DNA from: Gaeumannomyces sp. JS-464
Taxonomy: Eukaryota > Ascomycota > Sordariomycetes > Magnaporthales > Magnaporthaceae
Assembly: GCA_002197995.1 (NCBI GenBank)
Contig: NGZR01000001.1
Location: 7,192,001 to 7,256,000 of the forward strand
Direction: 5' to 3'
DNA: 64,000 nucleotides
Under the pieces are notes generated by a model, which worked only from the letters and a program-made list of their open reading frames with translations, was not told the origin of the DNA and made no database searches. The translations under genes and the position numbers were made by a program. Shown here in pieces: positions 32,671 through 46,100 of the stretch (positions within the stretch are counted from its first letter, which is position 1; each line of letters begins with the position of its first letter).

Positions 32671-35600
32671 ATGGAGCCTGGGCAATACTACTACCCCGGG
32701 GACTGTCAGCTGCCCCAAAGCGCCCCGTTCCCTGTCCTGCAGGGCTCCCCGTTCCCGGTATGGCAGTCGTCGTTCGGGCCGATGCAGCCTGCCATGGCGC
32801 CTCTAGTCGATGACGCCGGCATGATGAGCTCTGTCGACGCGAGCAGCATGCCCATTCCTCTGGTCGATCAACAGCAGCAGCAGCAGCAACCGCCCGCTCC
32901 CTCGACCGCACAAGCGGAACCGACGCTGCCGACACCGACGCCGATGGCACCACCGATGCAGCCATTACCCGCAACGGAAACGCTTGCCTCGGCACCATCA
33001 CCCGCGATACAGCCGATTCTCGAGCCGTCGCCCATGCAAACATTTGCTCCAGCACCCTTGCCCACGACGCAATCGATCCTGCAGCCGGAACCCACAACAC
33101 AAACACTCGTTGAAGCTTCACCGCTAGAGATGCAGCAGGCCCCGGAGCTGATTCCAGAGCCGACACCCGTACAACAGACATCCGCTTCAGGATTAATGCT
33201 CACAGAGCAGTCGATTCCCGAGCCAACACCCATCCAGCAAGCATCAGCTTCAGGATTGGTGCCCATAGGACCTTCCGTTCCCGAACCGGCACCCACCCAG
33301 CAAGCATTTTCTTCAGGATCAATGCTCACGCACCAGTCGGTCCCCGAGCCAGAGGCCGCAATGCAGACACCTATGTCAGTGCTGCCGCTAGAGACACCAC
33401 CGATCCCAGAGGCGGCACCCGTAACGCAACCGACCCCAGGATCACCGAGCGATTCTGTTGCCGAAGACGCTCGGGAGCCGAGCACCCCGATGACCCGTGA
33501 CTCGATGGTCACAGTTCGACTCTCGGAGCCCGCATCTATCCAGGGCGGCGACACAACCACCTTTGACGGCCGCCCTCAGCTCGCCCCCGTACGGAGGAGT
33601 CTGTTCACGAACGAGTACACGTACACGCCGACAAACGCGATGGCTGAAGTCCTTACCGAGGAGGTTATCGTGGACGGGCGGGCGTCTGCCGTTGTGGGCG
33701 TTGATGCTGCTGCTGGAAATGGCTTGCGGAGTCTGCAGGATGAACTCGAGGATGGTGGTGGCGCTGACACCGACAGCAAAAGAAATGTCCCCGAAGTTGG
33801 GGAGGGGAGTGCCGACAAGCGCCCGGGAAGCACAAGCTCGCTGTTGCAGCAACAAGCGCCCCTGGACATTGCAGCCGCCCTTGCAGCTGCGCCACAAGCG
33901 TCTGCTGGTGATCCTGCCACAGCTGTGCCTGCCGACGCCGCAGCGATGGACGCCGGCGACCGCTCGCCGACATCTGAAACAGAGGAGGATGTCGATTGGG
34001 ACGGCCTCAAAAAACGAGAAGACGAACAATTACGCGAGCAAGAAGCCGACAATGTAGGTGCCTTGGATCACTTGGCGATTTTTTGGGGTTGGGTGCTGGA
34101 TCCACAGCTTACTATCGCGGGCGCAATTTGGGAGGCGGCGCTGCGGTGCACACCCACCCCCGAACCCCCTTCCTTTGCAGATTACTGCGAAGGCTGCTGA
34201 TGATGTCGACTAATAAACCAAATGTGCCCCTGAACTATAGACTGCGTTGCTTCTTGCCCGGCTGGAGCAGGAAAACGCCAAACTGGCAACGAATCCAAAG
34301 ACTGTCAAAGTCAAGGCAGCCGAGACGCTGAGATCACCGACGAAGAAACCACGGCCGCCGTCGATGGCCATGCTCCGAGACATGGTCAACGGCCCTACAC
34401 CCCCGCGCTGCGGTATTCCATGCTACCACCACCTCCAATGACGGACCTCGAATTTTACGCGGCGCTGGTCAAGGACTATGAGCAGACGGCGGCTCGCCTG
34501 CCGACGCTGCTGTCCAACAAGATCCGCAAGGGCATACCCCCTCCTCTGCGCGGCGTCGTCTGGCAGAGCATGTCGGGCGCCCGCGATGCCGCGCTCGAGG
34601 AGGAGTTCGAACGACTTTCGGGCGAGTCCAGCCCCTTCGAGGGCATCATCGGCAAGGACCTGGGCCGCAGCTTCCCGGGCGTCGACATGTTTCGCGATGC
34701 CGACGGCGAGGGCCAGCGCATGCTGGGGCGCGTGCTCAGGTGCTTCAGCGTCTACGACCCAGAAATCGGTTATTGCCAAGGCCTCGCCTTCCTGGTTGGG
34801 CCCCTGCTGATGCACATGCCTGACAAGCAGGCTTTTTGCGTGCTAGTAAGGTACGTCGTTCGCCGTTTTCTGGTACTGGTTCCGGGGGGCGGATGGAAGC
34901 GAGCGAGCGGGGAGGGCGCACGGGTGTGCGCGATGGATGCACGACGGCTAACAAAACCAACATGCAAACAGATTGATGGAAAACTACGACCTGCGCAGTT
35001 GTTTTCTGCCAGACCTTGCCGGGCTGCACGTGCGAATCTACCAGTTCTCGCAGCTGCTGCGGGCCAATCTGCCCACAATATCGGCCCATCTTGATGATTT
35101 GCAGGTGGACCCTGTCTACGTTTCACAGTGGTGGCTCTCCTGTTTCGCGGTGACGGCACCTCTGCCGATGCTCTTCCGGATGTACGACGTGCTGTTTGCC
35201 GAGGGCGTGTCGGAGACGCTGATGCGGGTAGCCCTGTCGCTCATGCGCAAGAACCAGGCTCGTCTGCTGGCGTGCAGCGAGCTCGAGGACGTGATGCAGC
35301 TGCTGCTGTCGCGCGCCTTCTGGGACAGCTACGGCTACAACGCCGACGAGTTTGTGAATGACTTTGTTGGGCTTAGTGACGTGGTCGACCGCGAGAAGCT
35401 GGCGCTGCTCGAGCAGGCGTACCACCGCGAGGCGCAATTGGCCGCCACGGCTGACGCCAACCCAAGTGCCGCGCGCCAAACGTCTGATGTTACCACGGCA
35501 GCCTCCCGATTTCTGGGCCGACTCGCGACCTCAATCTCCAGCAGCTCCACTTTCTCCAGCAGGACCGTCACGGCATCGGCCACCGTCAATTCCACACCGA

Positions 35601-37167
35601 CCACCCTGCAACCTGCACCCTCATCCAAATCATCAACTGCGACCGCGCCCAACAGCAATCCCACCGCCCCCGACCCCGCCGCCGCCAACAGCAGCGACAG
35701 CAACACCCCCAGCGCTGCGGCAGCCACTACTGCAGCCGCTAATCTCAGCCCCGGCCTGGTCGCCTCGCCGCGCCCCATGAGCATGCTTCGAAGGAGCGCC
35801 TCCAAGCAGAGCATCGCCTCGACCCTGAATTCCATGGAGGCGAACTCCACCTCGACTTCATCCGCCGCAAGCGTTCTCAGCTCCGCATCCACCGACGCCA
35901 CCTCCATCTCGCGCGACTCGGCCGCCTCCGACGCCCCTGCCGTCCGTCGCTCCGCCACCCACCCGGCGTCTTTTGGCGGTTCTGGCTCCCAGCTGCAAGG
36001 TCCCGCCAAGGCTGGCAGCTCCGACGAGCGCTATCTCAACAGCCAGATCGAGGATCTCCTCACTGCCCTCAGCGACCTGCAGCGTCAGCAGGCTCAGCTG
36101 GCCGACCAGCTGCAGCGCGAAAGGGAAGAGAGAGAGGAGGATCGCCAGGCCGTACGGTCGCTGCTTACCGGACTGAAGCAGGCCGATATCCCTGCCTCAA
36201 CACCAGCCCCCGCACATGTCCCCGAGGATGGCGCTCAGGCCGCCACCCCGCTCGCCGGCCTGTTTGTCATCGTGGAGGAGAGGTTCGGGAGCGGCAACAG
36301 TCAGGATGAGGATGCTAAGAGGTTGTCAACGTCGGAGACCAAGACACAACTGCGAGAACAGTTGGCGCGCGCCAAGGAACAACTGGCCCACGAGATTGCC
36401 AAGGGCCAAGAAAAAAATCGTCAGCAGGTCGATCTGGAGCAAGAAATATCAACACTCAAGGATCAGCTTCAGGATAGCCGTTCCCACGTGCGGAATATGC
36501 ACCAGGACAAGCAGCGCCTGGAGAAACAGATCCATAATATGAGGGCGCGCGCCTCGGCTGCCGAGACGGCCGCCGCGACCACTGCCAACCCCACCCCGAG
36601 GGCGGTAACACCGCCGCCGATTGGCTCAGCAGGGCAACGGGCGTAGGAGCAAGCCCGCCCGCCGCCAAGGGCGGGCTCCGCGAGCTGAAGCTTGGGCGGA
36701 GCAGATCCACGCCATCGCAGGTCTCGACCGGGTCAACAACCATGTCGAAGAGGGCATCCACCATGACGACGCATTCGCTTCTGCCTCCCGCTGCCGCCGA
36801 GCCGACCAGCGAGCATGAAGCACTCTTGCTTGAACTCGTTCAGGCCAAGACGGCCGAGGCGATGGCAAGGCAAGAGGCCGATGAGGCCAAGCAGAAGCTT
36901 GAAAGGTTGCGGAAGACGATTGGCATGACCCCAGAAGGAACCTCCACTGGCTCCCCCGCGGCCAACGCAGCCTCGACGGCGGCCTCGGCGGCCATGGGAA
37001 TGTTTGGTCGCTTCACCACGGCCGTTTCCGAGACGGCGGCTAACAAGACTGCCTCGGCGCCGCCCGCTGCCAGCGCCACCCCGCCAGCAGCCGCTGCTCC
37101 TCTACCTGCCCCGGCCAGTGCGCCGGCGACGTCTGTCGGCGGCTTCTTCGGCTGGAGGCGGGGCTAA
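32671..37167 (+). CDS. GYP5: TBC-domain RabGAP (Gyp5-like), two frameshifts
   Basis: GTPase-activating protein; Gyp5 in yeast acts on the Ypt1 (Rab1) family in ER-Golgi and polarised traffic. ATG 32671. Exon 1 (to 34053) is a long Pro/Gln/Ser-rich disordered region with degenerate 21-residue repeats. Intron 34054-34240, exon 2 34241-34850, intron 34851-34971, then an exon to 37167. TBC domain about 34500-35400: IPPPLRGVVWQ, the IxxDxxR arginine finger (IGKDLGR, Arg codon 34666-34668), the YxQ glutamine finger (YCQG, Gln codon 34777-34779) and WWLSCFA. The C-terminus has Ser/Thr-rich linkers, coiled coils (about 36040-36560) and GLRELKLGRSRSTPSQ followed by a last coiled coil ending GGFFGWRRG. 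Frames break in a C-run near 34400-34404 and near 36627-36645; both are needed to keep the conserved parts together. Confidence 0.88.
33154..33342 (+). repeat. Three 63-bp coding repeats in the RabGAP N-terminus
   Basis: Three consecutive 21-residue units beginning PEPTPVQQ, PEPTPIQQ and PEPAPTQQ with a shared SASG/FSSG centre. More diverged copies of the same pattern (MQTFAPAPL, TTQTLVEAS) precede them. Confidence 0.85.
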
Positions 37168-40100
37168 ACCTCTCCCCGGCACATGCCCGTTGCCAGCGCT
37201 CTGGCTCTTTGGACAGTCTCAATGTGAAGTTCGAAAGACGGCAGATGCTGCTATTATCGGTGGTTAGCCTAGGTCGCCATTCTTCTCTTTTCTCCAACAT
37301 TGCAAACGGTGTTCCGCGTTGCTTTCTTCTCTTTTCCTTCTCCTTCTATATCGGGTTCAAAGGAGGCAGATTTTTCTCAACCAATATTGATACCAAAGAA
37401 GCCTGGTCAGAAGGCATATTTTGCATCGAGCAAAACAGAATCACGAGCACTGCATGGCATTTGCAGGCCGGTGCATTTTATTTAGGGAACCCTCCTGGGA
37501 TGACGGGCAGGGAATGGAGCATTGCATTCTTCTTGTAACTTACAGAACGACTTAGATATTTTGGGTTGTTTTAGCCAGGCCAGAAACGACTGAGCCGGTG
37601 TATGAACTTGAATCTTTATCGAGTTGAAAGGTCGAACAGGGCATCCGCACCCATCGTTGTCGTGTCTTGTCGCTCACAATCTCTGACGCCGAAAGCCATT
37701 GCTGGCGGGTAGGCAGTAGTCGGGAATGGTGATGAACCGCCTGGGTTAGCTGTCGAAGATGATCACTTCGGGTGGAAGACCTTGGTTTGTCTCGTTCCCC
37801 ATCAATACCAGACATAAATCGAGGCACGCATCGACATTTGTATGTGCACGGCCGTAGGAAAAGCAAAGCCGTACGGCCGCAAGGGAGCAAAAAGAAAGTG
37901 TATGCACATGGGCTCTCACCCTTGATGTCTCAGCTTGCACCCTCCTCTCGCCGTCTCAGAACCTCGATAATCACCGTTGTGTTCTACCCAGCGCCGGTAG
38001 GCGTAGATGCTTTCAAATCACCAAGTGCCGCAGCCTCGTTCATGATAAAAAAAAAAAAATAAAATAAAAAAAGACAGCAGCCACCTCACTCAATTCTCCA
38101 AATCTTTTTCTGCATCCCGCTATGGTCTTTCTTTCATATTCCTGCATCATTCCTGCTCACGTATCCGTAATGTCCCTGCACCCTGTATTTTTCTTCTACT
38201 TTCTTTTACGGCGGTGGTGCAAGTGATAGGCACCAATCCCAATTAATCTAGGGCTCGTGTCTCGAATTCCCCCAAACACTGGATTACCCAAGCATCCATG
38301 ACGCCATGACGGGATTTCGGACAATCGCTCTGCCTTGACGAACGGATGGCACCTACCTGCCACCTGGGGAGACCGGCGCCTTGATGGACGTCCCGTAGTA
38401 AAAGTTCAGTCTAAAAGATTGTGAGCTGGATACAGTGAGTGAGATAGCTGTGGCAGATGATTTGTTTGCCAACCTAGGCCTGCCTCTGCCCGATAGCCCA
38501 CGCTCGTGATGATTGATGGCGAGGACCCGCAGATATCATGTGGGCGCCTGCCTGATCAGGATTAGGTAGCAATGCCATGGATTTCTTTTCCCCTTCGCGC
38601 AATCACATGCAAGTCTTGGGGTCTCCAGCTGGGTTGGTGGGGCAGGCCCTCCACCAGCAACATTTCAGCATGACGCCAGTGGCCAGCAAACCTCCTTCGC
38701 CTCCTTTGGACCTGCTTTTTGCCCACTGTGGACTGCTGCTGCTGCCTTTGAATGGATCCGGGCCAGAACCGTGTGATGCAGTCCGTTCCTGGCCCACGCA
38801 TGCATTTGCGACATGACAGCTTTGTCAGGAGAGGGCTGAGGAGAAAACGGGAATGAGGACAGATATGTATAAATCGCTGGACTTCACACGTGTATGTATG
38901 CACCGCACCCCTGACAACAACAGCCTGCATGAGGAGTGGACGGGGTCAAACACGAGGCGCATCGAGTTCACCGTATGTAAAGTACCAACCTGAAATGTGG
39001 CTGCTCGGGCTCGGAAACGGCGCGCCGAATCTCGTCAGTTTTCACGGCCGTTGCATTTGCGAAGGGGATCCTCGGCGATTGACGGCACGTATTGGCCCAC
39101 CACCTACAGCGCCGTCGAACAGCTACATTCGTTCATTGATGGGGAGGGGCAGTTCAAGATCATGTATGGCAGGACGAAGGATGGTGTAGGTGGGAGAAAC
39201 TAGCGCGGCATGTCCGGTCAGGCTAGTGTCGTCTGTGAAGCTCAAATTAGCTTGTTTCGAGCCAGTTGCCAGGCATGACATCGTCATGCATCGTTCTCCA
39301 AGCGCAGCCAGAGTCCGGCCAAAGCTCCTTTTCGCTACACGGCCAGCCACCAGTGCACCACCAATCAAGTGCCGCACGCACGCACAGCTGTGCGAGCAGC
39401 AGCCAGCCCCCAACGCTGGAAGCTCCACTACCTGCGACGCTGCTTTGTCCCGTCTGATAAGCCCACCACCAGCCGGTGTACCTCCACCTTGGGTGTCCTG
39501 TCGTGTGCTCACTTTGAGGTTCTTTGTGGTGACGACTGGTCTTTTTTCTGGAGATGGGCGGGCATGAAATCCAAAAAGGGGGCCAGGTCATGCTGGGAGG
39601 GGTCAAGCGCCAGTTTGGACGGCTCATGAGATGGAAGGTGAATGAGTCTCGGCTTTGAGACCCGTCATCGGGAGCACGCGCACCATGGTCTGGAGAGATG
39701 AGATCACGTCTGTTCGGTCCGGCAGCCCTCACCAGTCACCCGTGCACACTCGATCTGGCCCAACGAAACACGCTGGAAGCCTGACCTGCTCGCTCAGTCT
39801 TCTTTCCTATCGCTGCAGATAATAAATAGCAACAAGAAAAAAAATGCGGAAGTAGTGGTCTCAAACCTCGTCATGCTTCCGGAAGCCTTGTTGCATGTTC
39901 CAAGGCCCCGAGGCCCTGTATTTTCAGCGACCAGCACCCGTAGAGGAGCTAGGGCGGAGCACTGGCCCACTACTCTTTTAGGCCCCACCCAGGTGCCGAG
40001 CGGCGGGAGGCACCTCTGGAACCTGGTAGGTGGCATTAGGGAGAAAAAAAAGAAAAAGAAGAAAAGAAAAAAATAACTGACGACATTTGTACCTCCCGCC

Positions 40101-40278
40101 CACGCACCCAGACTCACACCTCTCGCCTCCTTTCCCTCTACCTTTCGGCTCTTCCACTTCAAACAACCTTCGTCCTGCTCTCCCCTCAAACAACCCAGCA
40201 AACCACGCCAATCCGGCCACAACCGCCTCCTCTACTCTTCCTCACCAGAACACCTCTCGTCCGAGTAATCATTTCGCA
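37168..40278. other. Long intergenic region, no gene seen
   Basis: About 3.1 kb between two plus-strand genes. It contains an A-rich tract (38047-38072) and a purine tract (40040-40075) about 200 bases before the reticulon start, followed by a pyrimidine-rich presumed leader. Open frames such as 39247-39732 (minus) have no coding character. Confidence 0.5.
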
Positions 40279-41754
40279 ATGGCTGATTCGGCTGCCAACG
40301 GCGGCTCCGGCATCGATACTCTGAAGAGCAGTAAGGTTTGTCGTCCTCGCCACAGCTCCGACCGCAAGCTGTGGTCTGCCAGCAGTAGCCATATTTGCCC
40401 GGAACCGTCCGCTGACCGCAAAACACCTTCCCTCGACAGTGTTTCAGGCCCTTCCCGCCGACGCCGCTTAATGCCACGCATTCCGAAAGCCACGCCGCGT
40501 GCGCAGCTGTCCCTTGGAGCTTGCAACTGACCGAATCCGCCCTGCAGACGCCTCGGCTGCCTACGACTCTGTCGCCAACGGTACGAAGATTGCCTGTGAC
40601 TCCCTGCCTGCCAGCTGGGTCGATACAGCTTCTTGTTCAAGGCCCCGCTAACCCTCTCCCCTTGCAATCCATCAGGCCCCGTTGCCCAGAACGTCAAGGA
40701 TCAGTCCGCCAAGACGTCGGCCGAGTTCTCCAAGCTCGCCGCCTCCCGGCAAACGCCCGCCAACCCGGCCGCCACCGGTCAGCCGCTGACGCACTACCAC
40801 TCTTTCTTCTCGGAGCTCCTGTCCTGGAACAACCCTCGTACGGCCGCCTGAGATGCTCTCAAGCAGTCCCTTGCATCCCTTTGGAGAGTGTAGCTGCTAA
40901 CAGTGCCGCCTCCTTCCCAGGCGCTTCCGCCATCGCTTATGTGTCTATCGTCACCCTCGTCTTCTCGATTAGGTACCTGGACGTTGTCCGATATGCACTC
41001 AAGCTCACCTGGATCACCCTCCTTACCACGGTCGCCGCCGAGGTCGCCGGCAAGACTATCCTGAACACGGGCGTTGCTAGCCAGCTCCGCCCCCGCAAGT
41101 ACTACACCATTTCGCAGGAGACCCTGAACGGCCTTATTGGTGATGTTCACGAGCTCCTCAACTTTTTCGTTATTGAGTCTCAGCGCATCCTCTTTGTTGA
41201 GAACATCCCCGTCTCCGCTCTGGTAAAGCCCTCCTGAGGTTCCCCTGTGCACGCCGAGGCGAGTTGTTCGCTTGGTCTGTTCCCAGCACCGAGTGCTAAC
41301 TAGAACCCCCCACCTTACAGGCTTTCGTCGGTTCTCTGCTTGCCTACTATCTCGTCAAGTTCGTCCCATACTGGGGCCTGACTCTGATCTTCACCACCGT
41401 TGCCTTCATCGCCCCGCTCGTCTATAAGTCCAACAAGGAGTTCATCGACGAGCAGCTGAAGCAGGTCTCGGAAGTCGTCGAGACCCAGACCAACCAGCTG
41501 AAGGAGGTGGCCGGCAAGCACACTGCCCAGGCCACCGAGCTGACCAAGCAGTACATGGGCGACTACACCGCTAAGGCCCAGGAGCTGCTCCGTGGCCGCT
41601 CCAAGTCCCCCGCCGCTACCCGCAAGGCTGCCCCGGCCGACGAGGTTAAGAAGTCCGGCTTCCCCAGGCGCCCAAGGGCTTCCCGGCTGCCCCCGCCCAG
41701 GAGGAGTCGTCCGAGGAAGAGTCCGAGGATGAGAAGGTGCCTCTCAAGGCCTAA
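40279..41754 (+). CDS. RTN1: Reticulon-like ER membrane-shaping protein, one frameshift near the end
   Basis: Reticulon homologue; bends ER membranes into tubules through two hydrophobic hairpins. Exons 40279-40330, 40548-40580, 40676-40837, 40921-41222 and 41321-41754; the 33-nt second exon is needed to keep frame. The reticulon domain starts at LTHYHSFFSELLSWNNP, followed by hairpin 1 (ASAIAYVSIVTLVFSIRYLDVVRYALKL region), a linker with RPRKYYTISQETL, and hairpin 2 (AFVGSLLAYYLVKFVPYWGLTLIFTTVAFIAPL region), then KSNKEFIDEQLKQ and a helical tail. One base is missing near 41662-41668; past it the acidic tail QEESSEEESEDEKVPLKA ends at TAA 41752-41754. Convergent with TOP2. Confidence 0.93.
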
Positions 41755-42776
41755 ACAGAGTACAACGGTGTTGGCATGATCGCCAAGCCGGAAAGATGAT
41801 GCGCCGCACGTCAAGTGTCCGTCCCTCTTTTCGGCTTCGGCATACCTGGCTTCGGGCGCCTACATGTTATGTATACATGTTTCTCCGCCCTGACCGGTCT
41901 TTGGAATCTCGAGCACTCCCGGGCAGCAAACCCCCGAGCTTGCCAGTCTTTACCGCAACCACGACCCATGACCTCCCCAGTCTTACGGACTCGACTAGCA
42001 TGATTTGACGGATTCTTTTTTCGATTGCTTTTTCTTTCTTTTTTTTTTTTCGTTGTTTACCACACGGCGTAGGGCACAGTACATGAGGGGAAACAGCATG
42101 CTTGAAATGAACGAACGACCAACCCAGTGCATGGATTCTTGGGAACTCGTGGTAATGGCTTATATGTCCTTTTTTGCTTTCTCTCTACTGTCTGTTTCTT
42201 GGCTTCTGAGCGAGCGGGAGGAAAAGACAATGAACGGTTTGGTAGGAGCTGAGAATGCAAATACGCACGGATTGTATGGATTGGGCTATGCCTAGGGACT
42301 GTGGCCCAGTCGGGAAGAGCCGTTCTTGGGGGTGAAGGTGGGCTCAAGATGGGGTCGCGCTGAATCTGGATGGGCAGAGAGGGAGCACACGCCGCGAGGT
42401 GTGCTTGTGTGAGAGTCGTGTCGTCGACGTTGATGTATACTTGTTTTGCCATTTCTTTCCCCCGTTCTGTGTTTGCGGAATCGTCGAGTAGTTACGCATC
42501 CCCTGGCAGTTTTAATCACCACCTTTTCTTCCACTCGTGCTCGTAGTTTCGTATCTTGCCGTGGCTGAGCTGTTTCCCTTTTCATGATTCACAAAGGACC
42601 AGTGAATGCGCAGTCATGCATGTTGTCAAGCGGGAAAAATGCCTTCCTGAGTTGCACTGTCTAAGCTAAATCAGTGGATGGATATAGTATTCTCAAAGCA
42701 GAAGACTAGAAATAGGCGGGCCTCGGGCCATGGGCTCGATGAGAGAAATGTTGAACATGTGTATTCACAATCGCGC

Positions 42777-42830
<54 letters not shown>

Positions 42831-43194
42831 TGGAGCAACGTCGGATATACAAACAAAGTTGAAATGAGCAAGAAAGCCTATGCCTGCTAGACGAAACATA
42901 GGCGACGAGATAATATCGTTGGAACTCGAGACAACATTGGGCAAAAATGGGGGGGGGGGAAAAAGGGGGCCGGATAAAAAGGGAGAGACGAAGCGATGCA
43001 GGCGGGGAGAGTGGAAAAAATACACCCGTACCAGACACCATATGCGCCCTCTCTCTACCCTGCCGCCCCCAAGTACAGAGAGAAACGCCCCTGAAAAAAA
43101 GAAAAGAAGAAAGACGTGCTTCCGCCAGTATCAATCCATATCCCGCATTTCTCATATTTTTAAACGCTGACCAAATGGCCTGTAAGGCAACCCT
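41755..43194. other. Convergent intergenic region with microsatellite
   Basis: 3' flanks of the reticulon (+) and TOP2 (-) genes. It contains a T-rich tract (42020-42056), the (CAT)n run at 42777-42830 and G-rich runs near 42949-42968. No gene recognised. Confidence 0.55.
42777..42830. repeat. (CAT)18 microsatellite
   Basis: 18 perfect CAT/ATG units. Read as protein it gives poly-His or poly-Met/Asp in chance frames, which I do not regard as genes. Confidence 0.97.
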
Positions 43195-46100
43195 TTAGTC
43201 GCTGTCCCCGCCGAAATCGTCGCTCTCGTCCTGGCCATTGCCTAGCGAGTCGTCTGAGTCGTCAAGGATTATTGGCTTCTTCGACTTGGAAGCGGCGGCG
43301 CGTGCGGGACGGCCGCGCCCCTTGGGAGCTGCGGCGACCGGGGAAGGCGGCGTGTCCTTCATGACGACGTCTTCGTCATCATCATCCTCGTCGTCGTCCA
43401 GGATCGCCTTCCTCGCCTTGAGCTTCGCGGCGTAGGCCTTTGCGGCGGGCGAGAGTGTCGTCTGTTTCTTGGCGGCCGCGGTCTTGGCCTTGGGCTTTGG
43501 TGCCGGCGCGTCCTCCTTGGCCTTGTTCTTGGTGCCTGCTGGGCGTCCGCGGGCCTTCTTGGCCGGGGCGGCGACGACGCTGAGAGGAGCCTTGGGCGGT
43601 GCGACCGCCGACGAGGCCTTGGCTGTGGCTGCAATTTTGCTGGGCGGCGGCAGATCGTCGTCGTCATCGTCCGAGAGGAACTGGTCGACGACGTCGTCCT
43701 TGACCGACTTGACGGGGCTAGACCGCTGGGCCAGGAGCTCGTAGTTGGTCTCGTCGGGGCTATCTAGATCGGCAAACGTCTTAGACTGCTTGGTCTTGAG
43801 CTTGCTGTTGAAGGTCGCGCTGGCGGGGGCGTTGTCGCCGCTGCTCTCCGGGCGGGACATGGCGAACAGGCTCAGCCGGCCCGAGGTGCCGTTGCCCGCC
43901 TCGGCCTCGGGCTTGCCGATGCCCTTGACCATTGCTCCGACGTCATCAAGCATCTTGTCGTCAAAGTCAGACTCGGACTTGTCGTGGTCGACGATCCATG
44001 CTTTAGGCTTCGCTGCCGCGGCGCGCTTGGAGCGCACCGGCACCTGGACCGAATCGTCGTCCAGATCCACGACGGTATCGGCGGGCATCTCATCCGAGTC
44101 CTCCTTCTTGACGGAAGGTGCGGTGGTGGCCTTCGGCTTGCTGAGCGCAGCGAAGTCGTCATCGGAGAAATCGTCCGATGCCCCGTCGAACTGAGACCTG
44201 CTAGCGGGCTTCGCCTTGGGCTTCGTGGAGAACATGCTTGCAAAGCGCTCGTGGGTCTTTGTCGGCTCGACCTTGATAGCTGGGCCCTCCTTGGCCTTTG
44301 CCGCAGCCTTGGGCGCGGCCTTGGACGCGGCCTTGGACGCGGCCCTGCCCTTGGTCGGGGCGTAGTCGTCGTCGGCTGCCTTGGGCTTACGGCCACCTCC
44401 CCGGCCGGCGCCGATCTTCCTAGAGACACGACGCCCCATGCGGTTGATGTTGGTCTGGATCTCCTGGTCGAGCCGCATCTGCGCCTCCCACTCCTCCATG
44501 AAGTCATCTAGATCCTTGCACCACAGGTCCTTCTCGCTCTTCACCTCCAGCTCGTCATACTCAGCCTTTTTGGCATCGATCAACTTCTTGAGCTTCTCCA
44601 AGCGCTCGAGTGTGAGCGACCAGATAGGCATCTGTCATGTCTGCTGTCAGATATCTTCCATCTCCCCAGTCAGGGTGGTTCGGATCCTACTTACCGACAG
44701 AAGGTAGTCGTAGTCGCTGGCGCTCCCTTCATCTTCTTCCTCTGCGGGCTGATTGTTCTCCTCGTCACCCTTGGCCTGCTTTGCAGCTTCGGTCTTGGGG
44801 ATGGGATCGTACTTGCGATCACGCAGCTCCTGAACCAGGACAACCTTCTTCTTCTTGGAGACGACCAGCTTGCCCTCGATGATCTCCGAGATGAAACGGT
44901 ACTGGTTCGTCATTTTGCGGTAGTCCGCATGGTATACCTTGAGCCAGTGGGCCTGTTGCGATGCGGAGAGCATATTTAATTAGCATTTATGGCGAGAGAC
45001 CGCCGGAGGGAGAAATCATGGACCCTGGGACGTACCCTGCGCTCGGTATACATGTTAAACCGGTAGTGGTAGTACTCCTCGAGGATGTCCTCAACCTTTT
45101 CGTACTTGCGGATCATGCCGTTGGTGTCGAACGCGACCAAGTTCGTTGTGGCGATGTTTTTGAGAAGCTTGAACTTCTCCAGCAGACCCTCCTTGAGCGC
45201 GGCCTGCATGTGCTTGTCCTCGAGCTGGACGACAAAGTGCACATTCCGGTGGTCGTTGAATTCCTTGTAGTCCTTGATAAAGGACGGGGTCTTCTCGGCA
45301 CGGATGATATCCTCCAGCTTGGCCTTGAAATCATCCGTCCACATCCGGATGGGCAGCTCCGTGATGATGACCTCGTTGGGGTTCTTCTCGTCCACCTCCG
45401 CGATACCGTTGAAGCTGTACCGCCCAGGGCCCTCGGGCCGCGCTGTGCCCTTCCATCCACGGAACCAGGGGAGCATGGCCTGGAAAGGTTTCTCCTCATC
45501 ACCATCCAAGCGGCCCATGCGTCGCTTCAGGTTCTCGACGATGTCCTTGGGGTGGTAGTTGGGGATTGACGTACTCCAACCAGTGCCGATACCGTCGGCA
45601 CCGTTGACCAGGACCATAGGAATAACGGGTGCGTACACCTTGGGCTCAATAACCTTGCCGTCATCTACTTGGTGCTGTAGAACAGGCTCGTCCATGGCAG
45701 AGAAAACGCGCCGCGCAAATGGTGACAGACGAGTAAAGATGTATCGAGCGCTGGCGGCATCAGATCCACCGGAGAGGCGAGAACCGAAGTTGCCACTGGG
45801 CTCGAGGCAGTTCACGTTGTTAGACCCGACAAAATTCTGAGCCAAGCCGACAATGGTCTGCTGCAACGATGCCTCACCGTGGTGGTAGGCGGCCTGCTCC
45901 GAGACGTAACCAGCCAACTCGACGACCTTCTTGTCCTTTACCAGGTTCCGCTTGAAACTCGCGAAGATGACCTTGCGCTGTCCAGGCTTCAGGCCGTCGA
46001 TCACTGAAGGTATCGAGCGCATGTTGTCAGCCATGCTGAAGAGGATGAGCTCCTTGTTGACGAAGTCGGTGTACGAGACAGACTTGGTCGAGTGGTCCAG

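Noticed and set aside
42678..43155. Open frames with poly-His or poly-Met/Asp
   Set aside because: Produced by the (CAT)18 microsatellite; no real gene signal outside it.
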